From: Amorphus coralli DSM 19760
GTDB taxonomy: Bacteria > Pseudomonadota > Alphaproteobacteria > Rhizobiales > Amorphaceae
DNA length: 64,000 bases
NCBI RefSeq assembly: GCF_000374525.1
Contig: NZ_KB894572.1
Coordinates: forward strand, 541,460 to 605,459
Direction: 5' to 3'
A program made the translations under genes and the position numbers. The notes under the pieces were generated by a model. That model did no database searches. It saw nothing but the letters and a program-made list of their open reading frames with translations, and was not told the origin of the DNA. Each line of letters opens with the position of its first letter. Position 1 is the first letter of the stretch. Positions 29,979 through 42,228 of this stretch are shown piece by piece.

Positions 29979-32108
29979 ATGTTCGAGATCTACAAAGAGA
30001 CGATCGACTGGGGCGGACGTCCGCTCACGCTCGAGACGGGCCGTGTCGCGCGCCAGGCCGATGGCGCCGTGCTCGCCACCTACGGCGAGACCACCGTTCT
30101 CGCGACTGTCGTGTCCGCGAAGGAGCCGAAGCCCGGCTTCGATTTCTTCCCGTTGACCGTCAACTACCAGGAAAAGGCCTTCGCGGCCGGCCGCATCCCG
30201 GGTGGCTTCTTCAAGCGCGAGGGCCGTCCGAGTGAGCACGAGGTCCTGACTTCGCGCCTCATCGACCGCCCGATCCGTCCGCTCTTCGCCGACGGCTACA
30301 AGAACGACACCCAGGTGATCATCACCGTGCTGTCGCATGATCTGGAGAACGCTCCGGACATGGTGGCGATGGTCGCGGCCTCTGCCGCGCTGACGCTGTC
30401 CGGCGTGCCGTTCATGGGCCCGATCGGTGGTGCCCGCGTCGGCCTGATCGACGGCGAATTCGTGCTGAACCCGGAAGTCGACCGGATGGTCGATTCCAAG
30501 CTCGACCTCATTGTCGCCGGTACCGGCGAAGCGGTGCTGATGGTCGAGTCGGAAGCCAAGGAACTCTCCGAGGAGGAGATGCTCTCCGCGGTCATGTTCG
30601 GCCATCGCGGCTACCAGCCGGTGATCGACGCGATCATCCGCCTCGCAGAGAAGGGCGCCAAGGAGCCCCGCGAGCACAACGTTCCGGACATGTCGGCGGT
30701 CCAGTCCAAGGTGAAGGAGCTTGCCGAAAGCGAGCTGCGCGCCGCCTACAAGATCCCGGTCAAGTTCGAGCGTCGCGACGCGATCGCGGCCGTGAAGGAC
30801 AAGGTCGTCGCCGCGCTCTGCACCGAGGAAGGCGCAGCCGGCGGCGAGGTCTACACCAAGGAAGCCGTCGGCGCTCAGTTCAAGGCTCTTGAGGCTGCGA
30901 TCGTCCGCAACCAGATCCTGGACGACAAGATCCGCATCGACGGCCGTGACTTAGAGACGGTTCGCCAGATCCAGTCGGAAGTCGGCATGCTGCCGCGCAC
31001 GCACGGGTCCGCGCTGTTCACCCGCGGCGAGACCCAGGCGATGGTCGTGACCACGCTCGGTACCGGCGACGACGAGCAGTTCGTCGACGCGCTGGAGGGG
31101 ACCTACAAGTCTACCTTCATGCTGCACTACAACTTCCCGCCCTTCTCCGTGGGCGAGACGGGCCGCATGGGTTCGCCCGGCCGTCGCGAAATCGGCCACG
31201 GCAAGCTCGCCTGGCGCGCCATCCATCCGGTGCTGCCGCTGCATCACGAGTTCCCGTACACTCTGCGTGTCGTCTCCGAGATCACCGAGTCCAACGGCTC
31301 GTCCTCGATGGCCACGGTCTGCGGTACGTCGCTTGCCCTGATGGATGCCGGCGTTCCGCTGAAGCGTCCGGTGGCCGGCATCGCCATGGGCCTGATCAAG
31401 GAAGGCGAGCGCTTCGCGGTGCTCTCCGACATCCTGGGCGACGAGGATCATCTCGGCGACATGGACTTCAAGGTGGCCGGTACCGAGGCGGGCGTGACCT
31501 CGCTTCAGATGGACATCAAGATCGACGGCATTACCGAAGAGATCATGAAGGTGGCGCTGGAGCAGGCGAAGGCCGGCCGCTCGCACATTCTGGGCGAGAT
31601 GTCGAAGGCCCTCACCGAGGCCCGCACGGACCTTGGCGAGTACGCTCCCCGCATCGAGGTGATCAACATCCCGGTCGACAAGATCCGCGAAGTGATCGGT
31701 TCGGGCGGCAAGGTCATCCGCGAGATCGTCGAGAAGACTGGCGCCAAGGTCGACATTTCCGACGACGGCACGGTCAAGGTGGCGTCTTCCGACGGCAAGG
31801 CGATCACCGCCGCGCTGAACTGGATCAAGGGCATCGCCGCCGAGCCGGAAGTGGGCGTGGTCTACGAGGGCACGGTCGTGAAGACCGTCGACTTCGGCGC
31901 CTTCGTGAACTTCTTCGGCTCCCGTGACGGCCTGGTGCACATTTCCCAGCTGACCAACGGTCGGCCGGAAAAGGTCACCGACGTGGTCAAGGAAGGCGAC
32001 AAGGTCTGGGTGAAGCTTCTCGGCTTCGACGAGCGTGGCAAGGTCCGCCTGTCCATGAAGATCGTCGACCAGGAGACGGGCAAGGAGATCGCGCCCGACG
32101 CGGCCTGA
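29979..32108 (+). CDS. pnp: Polyribonucleotide nucleotidyltransferase (PNPase)
   Basis: Phosphorolytic 3'-5' exoribonuclease, a core part of the RNA degradosome. The 709-residue protein shows the first RNase PH domain ([37 protein letters not shown]), the helical linker, the second PH domain ([50 protein letters not shown]), the KH domain ([12 protein letters not shown]) and the S1 domain at the end. The start [13 protein letters not shown] at 29979 has AAAGGA upstream; the open frame further upstream is not conserved. Confidence 0.97.
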   Translation: MFEIYKETIDWGGRPLTLETGRVARQADGAVLATYGETTVLATVVSAKEPKPGFDFFPLTVNYQEKAFAAGRIPGGFFKREGRPSEHEVLTSRLIDRPIRPLFADGYKNDTQVIITVLSHDLENAPDMVAMVAASAALTLSGVPFMGPIGGARVGLIDGEFVLNPEVDRMVDSKLDLIVAGTGEAVLMVESEAKELSEEEMLSAVMFGHRGYQPVIDAIIRLAEKGAKEPREHNVPDMSAVQSKVKELAESELRAAYKIPVKFERRDAIAAVKDKVVAALCTEEGAAGGEVYTKEAVGAQFKALEAAIVRNQILDDKIRIDGRDLETVRQIQSEVGMLPRTHGSALFTRGETQAMVVTTLGTGDDEQFVDALEGTYKSTFMLHYNFPPFSVGETGRMGSPGRREIGHGKLAWRAIHPVLPLHHEFPYTLRVVSEITESNGSSSMATVCGTSLALMDAGVPLKRPVAGIAMGLIKEGERFAVLSDILGDEDHLGDMDFKVAGTEAGVTSLQMDIKIDGITEEIMKVALEQAKAGRSHILGEMSKALTEARTDLGEYAPRIEVINIPVDKIREVIGSGGKVIREIVEKTGAKVDISDDGTVKVASSDGKAITAALNWIKGIAAEPEVGVVYEGTVVKTVDFGAFVNFFGSRDGLVHISQLTNGRPEKVTDVVKEGDKVWVKLLGFDERGKVRLSMKIVDQETGKEIAPDAA

Positions 32109-32138
32109 TCGCCCGGATCATCCGGTAAGAGACGAGAG

Positions 32139-32171
32139 CGGCGCCTCCTCCGGGAGGCGCCGTTTTCTTTT
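32139..32171 (+). terminator. Strong terminator after pnp
   Basis: A perfect 10-bp stem, CGGCGCCTCC (32139-32148) with GGAGGCGCCG (32153-32162), four-base loop, followed by TTTTCTTTT. It ends the rimP-pnp block and separates it from the convergent oxyR gene. Confidence 0.92.
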
Positions 32172-32176
32172 GGGGG

Positions 32177-33094
32177 CTATCCAGAGGTGCGAGCCGCTGC
32201 CGCTTTGCTGGCACAGCCCTCGAGGACGCGGCCGAGTTCGACGAAGTCGCGCTTGCGCGGCGATGTCTGGCGCCAGACGAGCCCGACGTCGCGTTTCGGT
32301 GCGGGCGCGGAGAAGCGCAGAAGGCTGATGCGCGGATCGGCCACTTCCGCCGACATGCTCATTTCCGGCAGCAGCGTCACGCCAAAGCCGTTCGCCACCA
32401 TCTGCATGATCGTGGTCAGGCTGGAGGCTCCGAAGCGACTGTGCAGGTCGGACCTCACCGCCTGACAATAGGCGAGAGCCTGATCGCGCAGACAGTGCCC
32501 CTCTTCCAGAAGCAGGAGCGGGGCTGTCGCTATGATCTGTTCCGCCGGGGCCCGGGGGGCATCGAAGGCGTCGGTCTTCACGGCCAGGACGAACGGGTCC
32601 TCGAAGAGCGTGGTGGTTTCCAGGTCGCGCTCCTGCGGCGCGACCGGTAGCGCGACCAACGCCACGTCCAGCTTGCCCGCCGACAGCTCATCCAGCAGCG
32701 TGGCGGTGAGGGATTCCCGGATCGAGAGTTCCAGGTGTGGAAACTCGGCCTGGAGGCGGGGCAGGGCCTCGGGCAGCACGTAGGGGGCGATCGACGGGAT
32801 CACGCCGAGGCGAAGCGAACCCGTGAGCACCTCGGCCCGGTGATGGGCATGGTCCACCAGGTCGCGGGCTTCCGTCATGATCCGGGCTGCGCGCTTCGCG
32901 ATCTCGAGGCCGTCGTCGGTGAGCCGCACCTCGCGGGGAAGCCGTTCGACCAGCTGCAGCTTCAGTTGCTCTTCCAGGAGGCGGATCTGCTGCGACAGGG
33001 CCGGCTGGGTGACCGCGCATTCGGCTGCCGCCCGCCCAAAGTGTCTGTGGCGAGCAAGGGCATCGAGATAACGAAGCTGCTTGAGGGTGACCAT
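32177..33094 (-). CDS. oxyR: Hydrogen peroxide-inducible regulator OxyR (LysR family)
   Basis: LysR-type redox sensor of 305 residues. The N-terminal winged helix reads LKQLRYLDALARHRHFGRAA and TQPALSQQIRLLEEQL. The redox loop EEGHCLRDQALAYC has Cys201 and Cys210, nine apart, matching the disulfide pair Cys199/Cys208 of E. coli OxyR, which is why I call it OxyR rather than a generic LysR protein. It is divergent from katG with a 279-base gap, and a 17-bp palindrome lies four bases upstream of its start, consistent with autorepression and katG activation. Confidence 0.93.
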   Translation of the reverse strand: MVTLKQLRYLDALARHRHFGRAAAECAVTQPALSQQIRLLEEQLKLQLVERLPREVRLTDDGLEIAKRAARIMTEARDLVDHAHHRAEVLTGSLRLGVIPSIAPYVLPEALPRLQAEFPHLELSIRESLTATLLDELSAGKLDVALVALPVAPQERDLETTTLFEDPFVLAVKTDAFDAPRAPAEQIIATAPLLLLEEGHCLRDQALAYCQAVRSDLHSRFGASSLTTIMQMVANGFGVTLLPEMSMSAEVADPRISLLRFSAPAPKRDVGLVWRQTSPRKRDFVELGRVLEGCASKAAAARTSG

Positions 33095-33098
33095 GATC

Positions 33099-33115
33099 GA
33101 TTAGATATTCTAATC
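33099..33115. promoter_or_regulatory. Palindromic operator in the oxyR-katG intergenic region
   Basis: GATTAGA (33099-33105) and TCTAATC (33109-33115) form a perfect inverted repeat around TAT. The AT-rich dyad, its location just upstream of oxyR and facing katG, and the LysR nature of OxyR make it a good OxyR site. A partial half-site, GAATTAG, recurs near 33134. Confidence 0.65.
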
Positions 33116-33139
33116 AAGTGCGACATTCAATCGAATTAG

Positions 33140-35590
<2,451 letters not shown>

Positions 35591-35641
35591 GCGGCAAACG
35601 GTCGGTCCCGGCATCGCCGGGACTGATCTGACACGATGAGG

Positions 35642-35684
35642 GGCCGACGGTCCGGACAACCGGGTCGCCGGCCTTTTCCTTTTT
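35642..35684 (+). terminator. Terminator after katG
   Basis: A 14-bp stem with one mismatch and two G-T pairs, 35642-35655 with 35660-35673 around an ACAA loop, followed by TTTTCCTTTTT. A smaller perfect 8-bp hairpin lies just before it at 35605-35623. Confidence 0.85.
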
Positions 35685-35852
35685 GGGAAAGCGGTGGGCC
35701 ATCGCGGTGATCGCCGTGGTCCCACCCCCGGTCGGCCGACCGGGGGTGAGCGGTCAACGGCGCACGGACGGCGGTCTGATGCACGTGCCAACGCCGCCGC
35801 GGGGTTGCTGCGACGTCCCGCGTTCGGCACATTCCGAAGTCGAAAGGGTTTG

Positions 35853-35929
35853 TGGCGCGCCGGGGAAGATTCGAACTCCCGACCCCCAGATTCGTAGTCT
35901 GGTGCTCTATCCAGCTGAGCTACCGGCGC
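35853..35929 (-). tRNA. tRNA-Arg (anticodon ACG)
   Basis: A 77-base cloverleaf on the minus strand. Acceptor GCGCCGG pairs with CCGGCGC, T8 and A9 follow, the D-stem is GCTC/GAGC, the anticodon stem CCAGA/TCTGG encloses the loop CTACGAA, and the T-arm has TTCGAAT. The anticodon ACG decodes CGU and, after inosine formation, CGC and CGA. The discriminator is G and CCA is encoded in the DNA. Confidence 0.96.
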
Positions 35930-36257
35930 CTGCCGGGCCACGAGGCTCAAGATCCTCAGTGGCGGCCCGACGGGGTGGTGCGCCCGTCGAGAGCGGAATG
36001 CCTATTCGGTTAGGCGGGCAATTGCAAGGCCCCCGATCCGCTTTTCCGCAAGCCATCCGACAATCGCGCGACAGAGCTGTGAATGACACGCGTTTGCTGG
36101 GGCGAAAGCGGCGCCGGCCCGCAGTGGGATCCTGCAGGCGATCGACGAATCGCCGGAGCTCGGGAACAGCCGCCGCGACTCCGCGTTTGGGCGGTACCGG
36201 CCGATGCACCCCGTCGCGCCGAAGACCACCCATGCCAGCCCACCGGTTCCCTGTCCC
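35930..36257. other. Gene-free stretch upstream of the MFS gene
   Basis: Between the tRNA-Arg 5' end and the MFS start I see no conserved frame, hairpin with T-run or clear promoter. An in-frame ATG at 36204 could extend the MFS protein by 18 residues, but that part is not hydrophobic or conserved. Confidence 0.4.
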
Positions 36258-37457
36258 ATGTCTCTGTTCTGGAAACTCTCGGCCGCGGGCTTCGCGGCGA
36301 CCGCCATCACCTACGGACCGGCCCGCATGGGCTTCGGCCTGTTTCTGCCGGTGTTCCGGGAGGAATTCTCGCTCACCACCCAGACGGCTGGTCTCGTTTC
36401 GAGCCTTGGCTTCCTCGGCTTCTTCGTGGGCCTCCTGGTCTCCCAGACCATGACCAACCGGGCCGGGCCGAGACTACCGGTGGGAAGTGGCCTCCTTGCA
36501 GCAACGGTCGGACTTGGCATTGTGGCCGCCGCACCGAACACCGCGGGCCTGATCGTCGGAGTGAGCCTGGCGATGACCAGTGCAGGCTTATCGTGGACAC
36601 CCTTCAACAACGCCATCCATCGCTGCGTCGACGACGACGCGCGGCCGGTGGCGCTGTCCTGCGTCAGCACCGGCACCAGCCTCGGCATCACGGCCGCCGG
36701 TCTCGCCGCCCTGTTGCTGGCCCTCGGCGGGGTCTCCTGGCGGGTGTGCTGGGCCGGGTTTGCCGCCGCAAGCGCCGCGGCGCTGCTGGTGAACTGGTCC
36801 GCCCTCAGCTCCGTGGCCAGCCCCGCCGGACGGCCGCCTCGTGGCGGGCTTCGGTCCCTCGGAGAAGCCGCCGCCATTCCCTTGTTCGTCATCGGGGTGT
36901 GCTACGGCGTGACCTCCTCGGTCTACATCTCGTTTGCCACCGACTGGGTCGCCGCATCGGGAGGGCTGGCCGGGTTGTCACCGAATGCCGCAGGCGGTCT
37001 GGTCTTTCTCTGCTATGGCGCTTTCGGTCTGATCGGGCTCTTCACCAACCGGATGAAGTCTGTCCTCGGACTGGCCTGGCTGGTGCGGCTCCTGCTCTTG
37101 GCGTCCGGAGCCTCCCTCGCACTGGTTGCTCTTCTGCCGGCAAGCTGGGCGGGGGTCGTCGCCTCGGCCGGGATCCAGGGAATGACCGTCATGACGACGA
37201 GCGCGGTGCTGGCGTTCTGGTCCGAGCGGCTGTTTCCCTCCTTGCCGTCGCAGGCTTTCACCGCCGTTTTGCTGGCGGTGGCTGCCGGCAGCGTGCTGGG
37301 CCCGGTCGGGGCAGGGGCACTGGCGCATGCCGCAGGGACTGGCGCGATGTTTCTCGTGACAGCGGCACTCTCGGTGGCAACGGCGGTGGCGACTCGCTCC
37401 AGTCGCATCCGGGAGCGCCCGGCTGCCATCTTAGGGGCTGACGCCGCGGCCATCTGA
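36258..37457 (+). CDS. MFS transporter (YbfB/YjiJ-like)
   Basis: A 399-residue secondary transporter with about twelve hydrophobic segments. The start AAGFAATAITYGPARMGFGL and SLGFLGFFVGLLVSQTM match the YbfB/YjiJ-type MFS group, and TSAGLSWTPFNNAIHR is another typical block. The charged cytoplasmic loop lies near residues 195-210. Substrate unknown. The start at 36258 leaves a short N-terminal tail; no strong ribosome site is visible for it or for the alternative at 36204. It stands alone, upstream of the catabolic island. Confidence 0.82.
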   Translation: MSLFWKLSAAGFAATAITYGPARMGFGLFLPVFREEFSLTTQTAGLVSSLGFLGFFVGLLVSQTMTNRAGPRLPVGSGLLAATVGLGIVAAAPNTAGLIVGVSLAMTSAGLSWTPFNNAIHRCVDDDARPVALSCVSTGTSLGITAAGLAALLLALGGVSWRVCWAGFAAASAAALLVNWSALSSVASPAGRPPRGGLRSLGEAAAIPLFVIGVCYGVTSSVYISFATDWVAASGGLAGLSPNAAGGLVFLCYGAFGLIGLFTNRMKSVLGLAWLVRLLLLASGASLALVALLPASWAGVVASAGIQGMTVMTTSAVLAFWSERLFPSLPSQAFTAVLLAVAAGSVLGPVGAGALAHAAGTGAMFLVTAALSVATAVATRSSRIRERPAAILGADAAAI

Positions 37458-37674
37458 CAACAATCGGACGCTTTCGGCGGCTTATCCAGCCGCCCGGGCA
37501 GGTGATGGCTCTTTCATTAAAAACATAGTTCTGTACTTTGATTTATGCGGTTGCCGTGCCTGCCTTCCGACGGCTGGCGCGGGCCGTAAGTGATAAAAGG
37601 CTAGCTTTATAGATTTTATGCGCTAGGATGCCTTCCAACAGCGCCCCTGAGGTGCGCGAACGGGGAGGGATGCC

Positions 37675-38619
37675 ATGCCGGTTCAGTTGATCTGTGCCTC
37701 GCACAGTCCGCTCATGCTGACGGAGATCGAGGAGACGCAGGACGGAGAGCACAAGCGCTTCTTCGCCTCCATCGGGGAAGCGTCCGATCGGCTGCATGAC
37801 TTTGCACCGGATCTGGTCGTCGTGTTCGGGCCGGACCATTTCAACGGCTTCTTTTACGAGCTGATGCCGGCCTTCTGCATCGGTCTGGCGGCCGAAGGAA
37901 CGAAGGACTGGGGCATCGCGGGTGGTCCGCTGCGCGTGCCGCGCGGTCTTGCGCTCGACTGCGCCCGTCATCTGCAGGCGGAAGAGTTCGACGTGGCGGT
38001 CTCGTACGACATGAAGGTCGACCACGGCATGACGGTCCCCCTGATGCAGCTGACCGGCGCTCTGGCCCGCTACGACGTGCTGCCGGTCTTCATCAATTGC
38101 GCGGCCGACCCGCGGCCGTCCTTCGCCCGGGTTCGGCGGTTCGGCGAGGCGGTCGGCCGCTTCCTTGGCAAGCAGGGCGATCTCAACATCACGCTCATCG
38201 GCTCCGGCGGTCTGTCCCATGACCCGCCGACGCCGCGCCTCGACAAGACCTCTGCGTCGGTCGCCACGCGTCTCATCAACAAGCAGATGCCGTCGCAGGA
38301 GGAACTGGAGGCCCGCGAGGCAAGGGTCGTTCAGGCCGCCCGCGACATGGTCGAGCGCAAGGGGCCCTGCCTGCCGCCCAACGAAGAGTGGGACCGGGGC
38401 TTCATCGAGAAACTGGTGCGCTACGATGCGGCTGCGCTGGACGCGATCACCGACCGGGAAATCGACAAGGTGGCCGGTTTCGGGGCCCACGAGGTGCGCA
38501 CATGGGTGGGTGCCACCGCAGCGGCCCGCGAGCTTGGACAGATCGACCTGTCGGTGGACTACTACCAGATCATCCCGGAATGGCTGACCGGGATGGGCAT
38601 CCTGTCGGCGACGGCGTGA
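37675..38619 (+). CDS. mhpB: Extradiol ring-cleavage dioxygenase, MhpB-like
   Basis: Type II (LigB-class) extradiol dioxygenase that opens catechol rings next to the diol, closest to 2,3-dihydroxyphenylpropionate 1,2-dioxygenase. The 314-residue protein has SHSPLM near residue 10, VVVFGPDHFNGFFYELMPAF near 48, VDHGMTVP with His117 and GSGGLSHDPPTP with His182, which align with E. coli MhpB His115 and His179, and ends in YYQIIPEWLTGMGILSA. The usual partners MhpA, MhpD, MhpE and MhpF are absent nearby, so the true catechol is uncertain. It heads the island and its stop shares a base with the next start. Confidence 0.88.
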   Translation: MPVQLICASHSPLMLTEIEETQDGEHKRFFASIGEASDRLHDFAPDLVVVFGPDHFNGFFYELMPAFCIGLAAEGTKDWGIAGGPLRVPRGLALDCARHLQAEEFDVAVSYDMKVDHGMTVPLMQLTGALARYDVLPVFINCAADPRPSFARVRRFGEAVGRFLGKQGDLNITLIGSGGLSHDPPTPRLDKTSASVATRLINKQMPSQEELEAREARVVQAARDMVERKGPCLPPNEEWDRGFIEKLVRYDAAALDAITDREIDKVAGFGAHEVRTWVGATAAARELGQIDLSVDYYQIIPEWLTGMGILSATA

Positions 38620-39494
38620 TGGTGGCGGACACGATGATGCTCCCCGATCACAAGACCGGCCGGGTGCGCTCGGGCGACGTCGAGATCTTCTACCGCCGTT
38701 TCGGCCAGCCGGGCACGACGCCGATCGTGATCGTCCACGGCCTCTCCTACTTCTCCTACGACTGGATCCGCGTGGCCGCTGACCTGGCACGCGACCGCGA
38801 AGTCGTGGCGATAGACATGCGCGGCTTCGGACAGTCGGGCTGGAGTACGGCGCACGACTATGCGCTGCGCACGCTGGCCGCCGACGTCATTGCGGTCCTC
38901 GATGGGCTGGGATGGGAGCAGGCGATCCTCGTCGGTCACTCCATGGGCGGACGCGTCTGCCTGCTTACGGCCGATTGGTATCCGGAGCGCGTCGCAGCGC
39001 TGGTCTGCCTGGATTTCGCGCCGGATCTTGCCCCGGAGGGACGCAAGCACGTTGCGAACTCCATCGGCCGGCAGCCGGACATCTTCACCACGGTCGACGA
39101 GGCGCTCGCCTACCATGGCTACGACCCGGCCCTGCCGGCGGACGCCCCCATGCGACTGCGCTTCGAAGCCTTCCTCAAGCCCGTTGCGGGCGGCTGGCAG
39201 CTCCGCCGCGACCTGCACTACCGCGACAAGTTCCGGGCAGTGCTGGAGACCGGCAGGCGGGAGCCGGAGAAGGCCGATCCATGGGCGGCGCTGAAGGCGC
39301 TTGAGCTTCCGGTGCTGGTCGTCCGCGGTGCCCGGTCCAACCTCTTCGCAGCGGAAACCATGGACAAGGTTCGCGCCGCAAATTCGCGGGCGAGGGTGAT
39401 CGAGATCCAGGGCGGCCACAACCTCGCCGATGACAATCCGGACGGCGTCGTTGCGGCGGTTGATGGCTTCCTGCGCGAGAACGTCGCCGGTTGA
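38619..39494 (+). CDS. Alpha/beta fold hydrolase
   Basis: A 291-residue hydrolase directly coupled to the dioxygenase gene (one-base overlap). Seen: IVIVHGLSYFSYDW (oxyanion), VAIDMRGFGQSG, the nucleophile elbow GHSMGG near residue 109, VLVVRGARSNLF and the catalytic His in IQGGHNLADDNPD. Next to an extradiol dioxygenase, hydrolysis of the meta-cleavage product (MhpC-type reaction) is the obvious guess, but the GGHNLADDNP ending is that of generic hydrolases, so the reaction is an inference. Confidence 0.82.
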   Translation: MVADTMMLPDHKTGRVRSGDVEIFYRRFGQPGTTPIVIVHGLSYFSYDWIRVAADLARDREVVAIDMRGFGQSGWSTAHDYALRTLAADVIAVLDGLGWEQAILVGHSMGGRVCLLTADWYPERVAALVCLDFAPDLAPEGRKHVANSIGRQPDIFTTVDEALAYHGYDPALPADAPMRLRFEAFLKPVAGGWQLRRDLHYRDKFRAVLETGRREPEKADPWAALKALELPVLVVRGARSNLFAAETMDKVRAANSRARVIEIQGGHNLADDNPDGVVAAVDGFLRENVAG

Positions 39495-39590
39495 CCGGCG
39501 GGCTGCGCCAGGACCGAACAACGATTTGGAATCGAGCTGCCGCGGGCGCGCATGCGCGGCACCAGGCAGCCGGAATTGTGGGGGAACGCC

Positions 39591-41063
39591 ATGAACGAGG
39601 CGCCGAAGATCAACGGCCGAAGGCTGCAACTGCCGCGCAATCGCGGGCTCTATTACGGCGGTGCGTGGCACGAACCGCAGGGCGGTTACGTGGATTCCCA
39701 CAGCCCGTCGACAGGCGAAAATCTCGGCCCCACCGCCGAGGCCAATGCCGCTGACGTTGCCGCCTGTGTTGAGGCGGCACACGAGGCCTTCAAGGAGTGG
39801 CGCCGGGTTGCGCCATCAGTGCGTGGAGACGCGCTGCGACAGGTTGCGGCTGTCTTGCGCGCGAACAAGGAAGAGCTGGCGCTTCTCGATGCCGTCGACT
39901 GCGGCAATCCGGTGAAGGCGCTGATGCGCGACGTCGACATCGCGGCCCAACTGGTCGAGTACTTCGCCGGCCTTGTCTACGAACTACGCGGTGCAACGAT
40001 CCCCATGGGCGACGGCGTCGTCAACATGACGGTGCGCGAGCCGTACGGGGTCTGTGCGCGCATCGTCGCCTACAATCATCCCATCATGTTCACCGCCAGT
40101 CGCTTCGCCGCCCCGGTGGCGGCAGGTAACGCGGTCATCATGAAGCCACCGGTCCAGGCGCCGCTGTCGGCTTACCGGCTGGCTGAACTGATCGACGGCA
40201 TCTTCCCGCCCGGCGTGTTCAACGTGCTCTCCGGCGGCCAGGCCTGCGGCGAGGCGCTCGTTGCCCATCCGAAGGTGCCCCGGATCACGCTGATCGGGTC
40301 TATCCCAACCGGCCGTGCCATCTCGAGAGCGGCGGCGGATCAGCTCAAGCACGTCAGCCTGGAACTCGGCGGCAAGAACGCGCTGATCATCTATCCCGAT
40401 GCCGATATCGACCGGGCGATCGAGGGCGCGGTCAAGGGCATGGCCTTCACCTGGTGCGGCCAGGCCTGTTCGTCCACCACCCGCCTGTTCCTGCACGAGG
40501 ACATTCACGACCGGGTGCTGGAAGGGGTGCTGGAGGGTGTGAAGGCCTACGTGCCCGGCGACCCAACCGATCCGGCGACGACCATGGGCGCCATCGTGTC
40601 GAAGGCGCAGTACGAGAAGATCATGTCCTATGTCGAGATCGGCCAGGCCGAGGGGGCGCGGCTCCTCGCGGGCGGCAAGCATCCGGCTCAGGGAGGCCTC
40701 GACGACGGCTATTTCATCAAGCCGACGGTGTTCGGCGACGTGACCATGGACATGAAGATCGCCCGCGAGGAGATCTTCGGCCCGGTGCTTTCGGTCCTGC
40801 GCTGGTGTGACGAGGACAAGATGTTCGACGACGTCAACAGCGTCGAGTACGGGCTCGCCGCCGGCATTTACACCCAGAACCTGGCCACTGCTCACACCGC
40901 TGCAAGTCGTGTCGAGGCAGGATACGTCTGGGTCAACAACGCGGTGTCGCATTTCTTCCCGGCCCCGTTCGGCGGATTCAAGCAATCCGGCAACAACAAG
41001 GAAGAAAGCTTCGAGGAGCTGGTTTCCTACACGCAGATGAAGAACGTCTACATCACGCTCTGA
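39591..41063 (+). CDS. Aldehyde dehydrogenase family protein
   Basis: NAD(P)-dependent aldehyde dehydrogenase, 490 residues. The cofactor and catalytic blocks are VVNMTVREPYGVCARIVAYNHP, GNAVIMKPPVQAPLSA, TLIGSIPTGRAI, the general base Glu in LELGGKNA and the nucleophile Cys in WCGQACSSTTR. The C-terminal FGGFKQSGNNKE is normal for betaine/hydroxymuconic semialdehyde dehydrogenase-like enzymes. It likely oxidises an aldehyde made by ring cleavage. A GGGGGAA site precedes the ATG at 39591. It follows the hydrolase by about 100 bases and is followed closely by a TRAP transporter. Confidence 0.9.
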   Translation: MNEAPKINGRRLQLPRNRGLYYGGAWHEPQGGYVDSHSPSTGENLGPTAEANAADVAACVEAAHEAFKEWRRVAPSVRGDALRQVAAVLRANKEELALLDAVDCGNPVKALMRDVDIAAQLVEYFAGLVYELRGATIPMGDGVVNMTVREPYGVCARIVAYNHPIMFTASRFAAPVAAGNAVIMKPPVQAPLSAYRLAELIDGIFPPGVFNVLSGGQACGEALVAHPKVPRITLIGSIPTGRAISRAAADQLKHVSLELGGKNALIIYPDADIDRAIEGAVKGMAFTWCGQACSSTTRLFLHEDIHDRVLEGVLEGVKAYVPGDPTDPATTMGAIVSKAQYEKIMSYVEIGQAEGARLLAGGKHPAQGGLDDGYFIKPTVFGDVTMDMKIAREEIFGPVLSVLRWCDEDKMFDDVNSVEYGLAAGIYTQNLATAHTAASRVEAGYVWVNNAVSHFFPAPFGGFKQSGNNKEESFEELVSYTQMKNVYITL

Positions 41064-41134
41064 ACGCGCCCAGCCGGTCCGGAAAACCAGATGAAATCAG
41101 CTGGCCGGCGGGATTTTCCAAGGAGGAGGAAACG

Positions 41135-42163
41135 ATGTTCAAGACCCTGTGCGGCGCCGCTGGCGCACTCGTGCTGGCTGCCGGCCTGGTCGGGCCGGCA
41201 ACGGCCCAGGAGCCGATCACGCTGACCATCAGCGCGTTCACCACGTCCAACAGTCCCAATCACCGTCTCACGATCGACCGGATGATCGAGGAGATCGAGA
41301 CCGATTCCGACGGCCAGGTCACCTTCGAGACCTATTTCGGCGGCACCGCGTACGGCAAGGCCGATCGCCAGTTCGACCAGGCGCAGCGTGGCCTTGTCGA
41401 CATCACGCACAGCCTGTTCGGCTATACGCCCGGCCGCTTCCCGATGATGGCGCTGGTCGAGCTGCCCTTCATCTACGAGGACAGTGTTGCGGCATCGGAA
41501 GCCTTCTGGCTCACCTTCCAGAAGCATCTGGCCGACACGATGCCCGGCGTGCATCCGCTCGCCATCTGGCTCACCAGCATGCAGCAACTCCACACGCGCA
41601 AGCCGGTGGACGCCATTGCCGACATGGAAGGTCTGAAGATCCGCGCAGGCAACGGCATCATGGTGGACACGCTAGCCACCTATGGCGCCGAGGGCATCCT
41701 GACACCCGCCCCGGCCACCTACGAGAAGCTGGAGAAGGGCATTCTCGATGGAGCCATAGGCGCGTGGGGCATGCTGCGGGCCTTCAACGTTGGGGAGGTG
41801 ACGTCCGATCACCTGGAGCTCAACATCTCTGCCGCGCCGCTGTTCCTGCTGATGAACCAGAAGAAGTACGACGCGCTCCCGGACGACGTTAAAGCTCTGT
41901 TCGACCGCTATTCGACGCCGGAATCGATCCGTGCGTTCGCCGAAGCCTTTGCCAAGAGCGACGCCGCCGGCCTCAAGATCGCGGAGTCCGACGGTCACAC
42001 CATTCGCAAGCTCACCAAGGAGCAGCGCGAGGAATGGAAGGCCAAGGCGGCGCCGGTGATCGAGGCGGAGCTGAAGGCACTGGAAGCGGACGGGCACCCG
42101 GCGCGGGCGTTCCTGGCCGACTTCGAAGCCGAGTACGCCCGCATCACCGGCGAAAAGAACTGA
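41135..42163 (+). CDS. TRAP transporter substrate-binding protein (DctP family)
   Basis: Periplasmic solute receptor of a TRAP transporter, 342 residues. A signal peptide of about 25 residues ends at ATAQEP. The mature part has VTFETYFGGTAYGKADRQFDQ, the LPFIYED turn, and KIRAGNGIMVDTLATYGA with the Arg that usually binds the ligand carboxylate in this family, then NISAAPLFLLMNQKKYDALP. The ligand is therefore probably a carboxylate, possibly aromatic. GGAGGAGG lies before the ATG. A perfect 11-bp hairpin separates it from the permease gene. Confidence 0.88.
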   Translation: MFKTLCGAAGALVLAAGLVGPATAQEPITLTISAFTTSNSPNHRLTIDRMIEEIETDSDGQVTFETYFGGTAYGKADRQFDQAQRGLVDITHSLFGYTPGRFPMMALVELPFIYEDSVAASEAFWLTFQKHLADTMPGVHPLAIWLTSMQQLHTRKPVDAIADMEGLKIRAGNGIMVDTLATYGAEGILTPAPATYEKLEKGILDGAIGAWGMLRAFNVGEVTSDHLELNISAAPLFLLMNQKKYDALPDDVKALFDRYSTPESIRAFAEAFAKSDAAGLKIAESDGHTIRKLTKEQREEWKAKAAPVIEAELKALEADGHPARAFLADFEAEYARITGEKN

Positions 42164-42185
42164 TCCGTCCCCACGCGTGATCCCG

Positions 42186-42211
42186 CCTCTCCGCGCCCGT
42201 GCGCGGAGAGG
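42186..42211 (+). promoter_or_regulatory. Hairpin between dctP and dctM
   Basis: CCTCTCCGCGC (42186-42196) and GCGCGGAGAGG (42201-42211) form a perfect 11-bp stem around CCGT, with no T-run. In transporter operons such structures after the binding-protein gene protect its mRNA and let it be made in excess over the permease; that role is inferred. Confidence 0.6.
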
Positions 42212-42228
42212 CCCGCGGAGATCCTTGC

